From: Pseudoalteromonas gelatinilytica
Lineage (GTDB): Bacteria > Pseudomonadota > Gammaproteobacteria > Enterobacterales > Alteromonadaceae
Reading direction: 5' to 3'
NCBI RefSeq assembly: GCF_001641615.1
Contig: NZ_LRRU01000018.1
Location: 345,413-409,412, forward strand
DNA: 64,000 bases
The translations under genes were made by a program, and so were the position numbers. A model generated the notes under the pieces. The model saw only the letters and a list, made by a program, of their open reading frames with translations. It did no database searches and had not been told where the DNA came from. This document shows, piece by piece, positions 57,856 through 64,000 of the stretch; position 1 is the first letter of the stretch, and the number at the start of each line of letters is the position of its first letter.

Positions 57856-59154
57856 ATGAATAGCAAGACACGTAAAATTTTAATTCCATTGGTAGTGATC
57901 GTTGTGACGGTACTGCTTATCATGTTTATAAAAGGCAATCCGCCTCAAGCAAACCGCTTTTCTTCACCGCCAAAAGCAAAAGTGAATGTGGCTGTTAAAA
58001 CCCTAACACCAGAAACCTACCAGGTGATGATTGATAGCTTTGGCACCGTAAAGCCGCGTACGCAAAGTATGCTAGTTGCGCAAGCTTCAGGGCAAATTAT
58101 CGAAATTAGTGAGCAATTTCGTGAAGGTGGCTTTTTTGAAAAAGGCGATGTGTTGTTGCAACTAGATGATAGAGATCACCGCGCTGAAGTAAAATCAGCA
58201 CAAGCGGCTTTATTAACCGCTGAGCAAAGCCTACTCGAAGAGCAAGCTCGTGGTCGCCAAGCAGTTACCGATTGGGAGCGCTTAGGCAAGGGCGAACAAG
58301 CAAGTAGCCTGGTATTGCGTAAGCCACAACTTGCAGCAGCCGAAGCAAGTGTATTGTCTGCCCAAGCGACGCTTGAAAAAGCGAAACTTGATTTAGAGCG
58401 TACAAAAATCACGGCACCATACGCGGGGCGAGTTTTAAGTCGCAGCGTAGACTTAGGGCAAGTGGTGAGTAATAACATGGAACTTGCCAGCATTTATGCC
58501 ATTGATCGCGTTGAAATACGCTTACCAATCAAAAATAAAGATCTGCCGTTCATTAACTTACCAGAACAATTTCGTGATGGTGCTAAAAATAGCGCTGGTT
58601 CACTCGTTAAATTTAGCTCAGATCTCGTTGGTAAACAGCAATGGCAAGGTCAAGTTATTCGCACCGAAGGCGCCATTGATGAAAGCGCTCAGCAGCTTTA
58701 CGTGGTTGCACAAATTAATGACCCTTACAAAGCCACTTCTGCGAATCAATACCCAATTAAAATTGGTCAGTACATCAAAGCGCAAATTACTGGCAAGGCG
58801 GTTGAAAATGCCATTGTGATCCCAAACAGCGCAATTTACCAAGGCACTTATGTGTATGTTGAAGAGCAAGGTGTGTTGCGCCGTAAAAATATCTCACTAG
58901 CTTGGCAAAACGCTAATCATGCCATGGTAGCCGAAGGCTTATCAGCAGGGGATCACTTAGTGATTACACCGCTTGGACAAGTTAGCTCAGGTACCCAAGT
59001 GACGGTAATGGGAAGCGAAGCGTATCAAGCTACACGTGGTAAAGCACAGCGTCCAAGCCGTGAAGAGCTTGAAAAGCAAGCAAAAGAGCAAGGTATTACA
59101 GTTGAAAAACTAATTGAACAACGCCGCGCTGCTCGTGAGCAAGGAGCGCAATAA
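57856..59154 (+). CDS. RND efflux periplasmic adaptor
   Basis: 432 residues with an N-terminal membrane anchor (about 7-25). Biotinyl-lipoyl halves (VAQASGQIIEI and ITAPYAGRVLSRSVDLG) flank a coiled coil (about 115-185), then beta-barrel and membrane-proximal domains and a charged C-terminal tail (GITVEKLIEQRRAAREQG). It links pump and outer-membrane channel. Confidence 0.93.
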   Translation: MNSKTRKILIPLVVIVVTVLLIMFIKGNPPQANRFSSPPKAKVNVAVKTLTPETYQVMIDSFGTVKPRTQSMLVAQASGQIIEISEQFREGGFFEKGDVLLQLDDRDHRAEVKSAQAALLTAEQSLLEEQARGRQAVTDWERLGKGEQASSLVLRKPQLAAAEASVLSAQATLEKAKLDLERTKITAPYAGRVLSRSVDLGQVVSNNMELASIYAIDRVEIRLPIKNKDLPFINLPEQFRDGAKNSAGSLVKFSSDLVGKQQWQGQVIRTEGAIDESAQQLYVVAQINDPYKATSANQYPIKIGQYIKAQITGKAVENAIVIPNSAIYQGTYVYVEEQGVLRRKNISLAWQNANHAMVAEGLSAGDHLVITPLGQVSSGTQVTVMGSEAYQATRGKAQRPSREELEKQAKEQGITVEKLIEQRRAAREQGAQ

Positions 59155-62100
59155 TGATAGCTTGGTTTACAAAGAATCATGTTGCAGCAAACTTATTGCT
59201 GATCAGCATTTTATTAGCGGGGCTATTTAGCGTATCGACGCAAATACCACTCGAAGTGTTCCCGTCATTTGAAGCAGATCGCATTAGTGTAAGTGTTACC
59301 CTACGTGGCTCAACACCTGAAGATGTTGAAAAAGGTGTCGCTATCCGTATTGAAGAAGCGGTGCAAGATCTCGAAGGGATCAAGCGTATCACTAGCCGCT
59401 CATCAGAAGGTTCTGCCTCTGTATCAATTGAAGTCGATACCGGCTATGACCCACGGGAGCTATTAGCCGATATTAAAAGCCGGGTTGATGCCATCAATAC
59501 TTTTCCGGTTGACGCCGAAAAACCAGTTGTGGCACTCGCGCAGCGCACTCGTGAGGTAATAGCGGTTACTGTGTCGAGTGAATACGGCGAAAAAGAAACC
59601 TTAGAATATGCCGAACATGTACGGGATGACTTATTACGCTTACCAGAAATCACTCAGGTAGAGCTAAGTGGGGTGCGAGATTACGAAATTGCCATTGAAG
59701 TAAGCCAAGATACATTGCGCCAATACGATTTACGCTTATCGGACATTTCTTCAGCAATTAGTAATTCAAGTACCGATGTTTCAGCAGGTAACTTAAAAAC
59801 GGAAGGGGGTGATGTACTCATTCGCTCAAAAGGCCAAGCCTATCGTAAAGATGAGTTTGCCCAAGTTGTGGTTAAATACCAAGCTGATGGTACCATTATT
59901 CGCCTAGGCGACATTGCCCGTATTACCGATGATTTCGAAGAAACCCCAGTTCGTACTCGCTTCAATGGTAAGCAAGCGGCGTTTATTGATGTGTACCGTA
60001 TTGGTCCGCAAAGTGCGATTGAAGTTGCTGATGCAGTAAAAAATTACATTACCGAGCATCAAAGCCAGCTGCCTGAAGGGTTTGAGTTAAGCTTTTGGGA
60101 TGACGACTCTGAAATCGTGAAAAGCCGTATTGCGACGCTAACAACCAATGCTATTCAAGGTGGTATTTTAGTTCTTGCATTACTTACCTTGTTCTTGCGT
60201 CCTGCCATTGCGTTTTGGGTGTTTATTGGTATCCCTGTGTCATTCATGGGCGCGTTTTTAGCGATGCCAATTTTTGGTATTACGCTTAATGTAATGAGTT
60301 TATTCGGCTTTATTTTGGTACTCGGTATTGTTGTTGATGATGCCATTGTGACCGGTGAAAACGTCTACACCCACCTAAAAACAGCCGAAAATGGTGAACA
60401 AGCTGCTATTCGTGGTACGCAAGAAGTTGCGACACCCGTTACCTTTGGTGTACTAACAACGGTTGCCGCATTTTTACCATTAGCTTTTATCGAAGGTAAC
60501 CGTGGTGCCTTATTTGCGCAAATTCCTGTTGTTGTTATTCCGGTATTACTGTTCTCTTTAATTGAGTCTAAATTTGTTCTGCCGGCTCACTTAAAGTACT
60601 TAAAACTACGTAGTGAAAAAGCAAATCCGTCAAAACTGCAGCAGTTTCAGCAGCGTTTTGCCGATGGCTTTGAACACGCCATAATGAAGTACTATCAGCC
60701 GCTACTAAATGTTGCGCTAAAGAATAAATTAGCAACGGTCAGCTTGTTCGTCGGTATTTTCTTTATCATTTTGACCCTGATCACCAGTGGCTGGACAAAG
60801 TTTATATTCTTCCCGCGTATTCCAAGTGAAACTGTTCGCGCAGAGCTAACATTCCCTGCTGGAACACCGTTTGAAGTGACCAACAAGTACATCATCGATA
60901 TGTCAGATAAGGCCAAAGAGCTACAAGAGAAGTATCGTGATGAAGATGGCCAAAGCGTGATTTTAAATATTTTGGCAACCACGGGTGGCCGAGGTGGTTC
61001 GTCAAATACAGGTAGTGTGCGCTTTGAAATCACACCAGCCGAAAAACGTGAATCAGATATTGGCTCTCGAGAGCTCGCCAGTGAATGGCGTGACCTTATC
61101 GGTATTATACCGGGCGCAGAGAGTGTGACTTTCCGTGCTGAATTTGGTCGCAGTTCAGACCCTATTGATGTACAGCTAAGCGGCAGCTCAATCGACACCC
61201 TTGAAGCTGTGGCAGAAAAGGTAAAAGAGCGTTTAGCAACTTACCCAACTGTGTACGAAATTGCTGATAGCATGTCAGATGGTAAAGACGAGCTGCAAAT
61301 TGAGCTAACAGAGCAAGGTTTGGCACTTGGTTTAAACCGTGTTGATGTATCGCAGCAAGTGCGTAATTCGTTCTTTGGTGCGCAAGTTCAACGTATTCAA
61401 CGTGGTCGTGATGATGTGCGTGTAATGGTGCGTTTGCCAATTGAAGAGCGTCGTTCAGTTGCTGATTTAACTGATATTTTAATTAAAACCCCAACGGGGG
61501 GCACCGTGCCATTGTCGCATGTGGCGACCTTAGTACCGGGGCAAAGTCCATCGTCTATTTATCGTATTGATCGCTATCGCACATTGAACGTAACAGCCGA
61601 TGTTGAAAAATCAAATACCAATATGACGGTACTGCAAGCAGACTTAAAAACTTACTTAGATGAGCTAATGGTGCAATACCCAGGCGTTGATTACTCGCTC
61701 GAAGGTGAAGCCAAAGAGCAGCGTGAATCATTTGGTTCACTCGCTTGGGGTCTGGTGTTTGTATTCTTTATTATTTATGCGTTATTAGCGATACCGTTTA
61801 AATCATATATGCAGCCATTAATTGTGATGAGTGTTATTCCGTTTGGCATGATAGGTGCGGTAATGGGTCACTGGGTAATGGGCATGGAGTTAACCATTAT
61901 GAGCCTACTTGGCATGCTAGCCTTAATAGGTGTTGTAGTGAATGACTCATTGGTATTGGTCGATTTTATCAATAAGAAGCGTGAAGAGGGCGGCGATTTA
62001 CTTGAAACCGTTAAGCTTGCCGGTGCGGCACGTTTTCGCCCAGTAATGCTAACCAGTTTAACCACCTTTATTGGTTTAATGCCGCTGTTATTTGAAAAAG

Positions 62101-62234
62101 CAACGCAAGCACAATTCCTTATTCCAATGGCCGTAAGCCTTGGCTTTGGGATTATCTTCGCAACGCTTATCACCTTACTATTAGTGCCTGTTAATTACCT
62201 ATTAATGGAGCGCTTTCAGGGATTGTTTAAGTAG
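59154..62234 (+). CDS. RND family efflux permease
   Basis: 1026 residues, 12 transmembrane helices in the usual 1+5+1+5 pattern with two large periplasmic loops. The proton-relay motif GIVVDDAIVTGENV lies in TM4, and GVVVNDSLVLVDFIN in TM10. Start overlaps the adaptor stop by one base (TAATG). HAE-1-like drug or other organic-compound export is likely; a metal (CusA) role is not supported by any Met-rich site I can see. No local regulator is present. Confidence 0.94.
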   Translation: MIAWFTKNHVAANLLLISILLAGLFSVSTQIPLEVFPSFEADRISVSVTLRGSTPEDVEKGVAIRIEEAVQDLEGIKRITSRSSEGSASVSIEVDTGYDPRELLADIKSRVDAINTFPVDAEKPVVALAQRTREVIAVTVSSEYGEKETLEYAEHVRDDLLRLPEITQVELSGVRDYEIAIEVSQDTLRQYDLRLSDISSAISNSSTDVSAGNLKTEGGDVLIRSKGQAYRKDEFAQVVVKYQADGTIIRLGDIARITDDFEETPVRTRFNGKQAAFIDVYRIGPQSAIEVADAVKNYITEHQSQLPEGFELSFWDDDSEIVKSRIATLTTNAIQGGILVLALLTLFLRPAIAFWVFIGIPVSFMGAFLAMPIFGITLNVMSLFGFILVLGIVVDDAIVTGENVYTHLKTAENGEQAAIRGTQEVATPVTFGVLTTVAAFLPLAFIEGNRGALFAQIPVVVIPVLLFSLIESKFVLPAHLKYLKLRSEKANPSKLQQFQQRFADGFEHAIMKYYQPLLNVALKNKLATVSLFVGIFFIILTLITSGWTKFIFFPRIPSETVRAELTFPAGTPFEVTNKYIIDMSDKAKELQEKYRDEDGQSVILNILATTGGRGGSSNTGSVRFEITPAEKRESDIGSRELASEWRDLIGIIPGAESVTFRAEFGRSSDPIDVQLSGSSIDTLEAVAEKVKERLATYPTVYEIADSMSDGKDELQIELTEQGLALGLNRVDVSQQVRNSFFGAQVQRIQRGRDDVRVMVRLPIEERRSVADLTDILIKTPTGGTVPLSHVATLVPGQSPSSIYRIDRYRTLNVTADVEKSNTNMTVLQADLKTYLDELMVQYPGVDYSLEGEAKEQRESFGSLAWGLVFVFFIIYALLAIPFKSYMQPLIVMSVIPFGMIGAVMGHWVMGMELTIMSLLGMLALIGVVVNDSLVLVDFINKKREEGGDLLETVKLAGAARFRPVMLTSLTTFIGLMPLLFEKATQAQFLIPMAVSLGFGIIFATLITLLLVPVNYLLMERFQGLFK

Positions 62235-62249
62235 GGGGCGATAGGTTGA

Positions 62250-62700
62250 AAATATGTGTGTTGGGTAGAGTGAAATGAAACCCAACGCATAGGAGCTATC
62301 AGCTTTCAGCTATCAGAACAAAAAAGTTAGCGAGTTAGAAAGGGGAAAGAGTAAAGTTAGATTGTGCCAGCACATTGCTATGGCTAAACCCGATGCTGTA
62401 GGCGTGAAATTTATTTCGCGCGATATTTCTTAAATAACGGGGGAGTCGTAGGTCGGGCTTTAGCCCGTCAATGTTAGCGATTATGTGGCCATAAATGACG
62501 ACCTACAGTGCTTGACTCATTAGCTCGTAGGTTAGTTAGAGCAGAGCGAAACCCAACGTTTGAAGCCGTCAGCTATCAGATAAAACAAATAAGTTAGCGA
62601 GTTAGCGAGGGGAAAGAGTAAAGTTAGATTGTGCCCGCACATTGCTATGGCTAAACCCGGTACTGTAGGCGTGAAATTTATTTCGCGCGAATAAGAGTAA
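62250..62700. repeat. Composite intergenic repeat cluster with a roughly 118-bp direct duplication
   Basis: Two direct copies (62308-62423 and 62571-62690) each run AGCTATCAGA, GTTAGCGAGTTAG, GGGGAAAGAGTAAAG, ATTGTGCC.GCACATTGCTA, and the REP-like GGCGTGAAATTTATTTCGCG. Between them are CGGGCTTTAGCCCG and GAGCGAAACCCAAC hairpin modules. No gene is visible. Confidence 0.9.
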
Positions 62701-62750
62701 TAAGCTCTTGTATAAAAGAAAAACTACATGGAAGATTTTCGATAGCTGAT

Positions 62751-62776
62751 TGATCTGACTCCATAAAAGTAGACAC
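62751..62776 (+). repeat. IS left inverted repeat
   Basis: TGATCTGACTCCATAAAAGT and onward; matches the inverted right end (TGATCTGACCCCGATAAAGT) with three differences in those 20 bases. Confidence 0.9.
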
Positions 62777-62795
62777 CTTTTTGGAGCCAGTAACC

Positions 62796-63110
62796 ATGAA
62801 AGTAAAACCATATCGCAAACATTCGCTCGAATTTAAAATAAAAGTCGTTCAAGAGTCGTTAGACACCACAGATACAGTTAAGATGGTCGCGAATAAATAC
62901 GGAATTCATCCTGACATGCTATCAAGTTGGAGAAGTCATATGACCTCGAAGAAGAAAACAGCAAAGCCATTAAAGAACCAAGGCCCAGACAAGTCATACA
63001 CAGATTTAGAACGCCAAATTCGCAAGCTTGAGAAGCAACTCGAAGATGCTCAGTTGGAGAATGACGTTTTAAAAAAGGCGAAGGTCTACTTCGACAGCCT
63101 AAAAGAATAA
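62796..63110 (+). CDS. IS3-family transposase OrfA
   Basis: 104 residues from the ATG at 62796, with GGAG ten bases before. An HTH (about 14-50; MVANKYGIHPDMLSSWR) is followed by a leucine-zipper-like coiled coil (about 72-98; LERQIRKLEKQLEDAQLEND). It binds the ends and dimerises. Confidence 0.93.
   Translation: MKVKPYRKHSLEFKIKVVQESLDTTDTVKMVANKYGIHPDMLSSWRSHMTSKKKTAKPLKNQGPDKSYTDLERQIRKLEKQLEDAQLENDVLKKAKVYFDSLKE
63071..63077 (+). other. Programmed -1 frameshift site in the IS
   Basis: A-AAA-AAG heptamer in the OrfA frame near its end. Slipping back one base enters the OrfB frame, which is open from 63065. This is the standard IS3 way to make the OrfAB transposase. Confidence 0.8.
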
Positions 63111-63151
63111 GGTTCGAATATATCCACAAGGTCACAGATGCCAAACGCACA

Positions 63152-63967
63152 GTGAAGAAGTTGTGCAGTTGGTTATCTGTGTCGCCAGCTGGGTATTATA
63201 AATGGTTAAAGCAATTACCTAGCACACGCCATAAAGAGAACAGTTCGTTACTTAAGTTTCTAAAGCATATTAGCGACCAGGAGCACTGTATCCCTGGCTA
63301 TAGAAAACTATGGGAGGCAGCGGTAGCACATGGTTTTGATTGCAGTAAAGGGCGTGTGCAGAGACTATTACAAAGCGTTGGCTATCGTTCAAAATCAGGT
63401 AAGAGACGCTATACAAGCCGCGCGAAGAAAGAAGGTACAATCAAAGCGAGTAACTTACTACGACGTCAGTTTAATGTGAAGACAGCAAATACTGTGTGGG
63501 TATCAGACATCACACAAGTACGCTGTAAAGATGGTTGGCAGTATTTATGCGTCATCCTTGATTTGTATTCTCGTAAGGTTGTTGGCTGGGTAACAAGCCG
63601 GATAAACAACGCCGAGTTAGTTATTAAAACACTGAAAAAGGCATGGTCAGCACGCAAACCTGATGGTTCGAACTTGCTCTTTCATTCAGATCAAGGAGCT
63701 CAGTATGTCGCAAAGGAAACAGTGAAGTGGTTAACTAATAGAGGTGTCACAGTGAGTATGTCTAGAAAAGGGAACTGCTGGGATAACGCATGCTCAGAAA
63801 GCTTCTTCGCGCAGTATAAAAAGGAGTGGATAAAGAACTTAAATGAACTGAGTCGTAGTGAAATGACAACACAAACGTATTTTTATATTGAAAAATACTA
63901 CAACTCAGTAAGAAGGCATGGCACCCTAGGGTATAAAAGTCCCATGCAGTACGAACAATTTAATTAA
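63152..63967 (+). CDS. IS3-family transposase OrfB (DDE integrase domain)
   Basis: 271 residues counted from an in-frame GTG; in practice it is probably made only as an OrfAB fusion by frameshift. Catalytic triad Asp119 (VSDITQV), Asp180 (HSDQGAQY) and Glu216 (CSESFF), with the D-x35-E spacing of rve-type transposases. All key residues are intact, so the element may still move. Confidence 0.94.
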   Translation: MKKLCSWLSVSPAGYYKWLKQLPSTRHKENSSLLKFLKHISDQEHCIPGYRKLWEAAVAHGFDCSKGRVQRLLQSVGYRSKSGKRRYTSRAKKEGTIKASNLLRRQFNVKTANTVWVSDITQVRCKDGWQYLCVILDLYSRKVVGWVTSRINNAELVIKTLKKAWSARKPDGSNLLFHSDQGAQYVAKETVKWLTNRGVTVSMSRKGNCWDNACSESFFAQYKKEWIKNLNELSRSEMTTQTYFYIEKYYNSVRRHGTLGYKSPMQYEQFN

Positions 63968-63972
63968 ACCCC

Positions 63973-63998
63973 GTGTCTACTTTATCGGGGTCAGATCA
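63973..63998 (-). repeat. IS right inverted repeat
   Basis: GTGTCTACTTTATCGGGGTC and onward to TCAGATCA; inverse of the left end. Confidence 0.9.
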
Positions 63999-64000
63999 GA

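Larger units (their letters stand above)
62751..63998 (+). mobile_element. IS3-family insertion sequence, complete
   Basis: About 1248 bp with matching 26-bp ends and two overlapping-frame transposase ORFs. The bases before the left end are GAT and the two available bases after the right end are GA, consistent with a 3-bp target duplication cut by the window edge. It is inserted next to the composite repeat cluster, downstream of the efflux operon. Confidence 0.93.

Noticed and set aside
60695..61198. 167-codon frame antisense to the RND permease
   Set aside because: Shadow of a conserved gene on the other strand.
59154..62234. Heavy-metal (CusA-type) efflux pump
   Set aside because: No methionine-rich metal relay or metal-sensor gene seen; general HAE-1-like RND call kept.

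Overview
The window is chromosomal DNA of a marine gammaproteobacterium, most likely Pseudoalteromonas (order Alteromonadales). The basis is an AT-rich base composition, the alaS-lysC-csrA gene order, an oadGAB sodium pump, an Oar-type TonB receptor, tonB-family genes and alternating tRNA-Phe/tRNA-Thr genes. The genus call is inference from gene content and style; no search was run.

Layout. 1-8.4 kb: a TonB-dependent receptor cut by the window edge, an RpiR-type regulator, a lipoprotein that fuses a murein amidase to a beta-lactamase-fold serine hydrolase, and an NhaC-type antiporter; this looks like a peptidoglycan-fragment scavenging locus with a clear palindromic operator candidate. 8.6-9.8 kb: a PQQ-type sugar dehydrogenase lipoprotein. 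10.1-18.9 kb: the most unusual part, a very AT-rich four-gene operon. It encodes a DnaG-like primase (zinc finger plus TOPRIM) fused to a reverse transcriptase, a 1284-residue protein ending in a nitrilase-like domain, and two membrane proteins built from one repeated domain. It resembles the nitrilase-linked defense reverse transcriptases (DRT/UG families), but with a primase on the same chain as the RT. Nearly identical 82-bp direct repeats flank it together with the sugar dehydrogenase gene.

19-31 kb: tonB with an ECF sigma factor and a membrane partner, DUF3087, a low-molecular-weight tyrosine phosphatase, a Fur-box-controlled TPR-TonB protein beside a decayed relative, ribA, a BPSS1780-type membrane protein, recX, alaS, lysC, csrA, a YcxB-like protein and a secreted phosphoesterase-like protein. 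31-46 kb: small membrane/lipoproteins, oadGAB, an M23 endopeptidase, tyrS, cobD, mtnN, DUF2726, folE2 and the convergent arcB/arcA pair. 46-54.5 kb: a YfiR-like protein with a CHASE8-type histidine kinase, rsmC, trmB, mutY, yggX and a large hybrid kinase. 54.7-55.8 kb: four tRNA-Phe and three tRNA-Thr genes with two tRNA-Phe-like pseudogenes behind one strong promoter. 56.4-62.2 kb: a tripartite RND efflux operon. 62.75-64.0 kb: an intact-looking IS3-family element.

Running through the intergenic spaces (8.5, 19, 31.5, 56 and 62.5 kb) is a modular repeat family: REP-like hairpins, a recurrent pyrimidine-rich module, and pure tandem arrays of 7- or 8-bp units with different sequences. These clusters bracket several accessory genes, including the RT operon and the IS.
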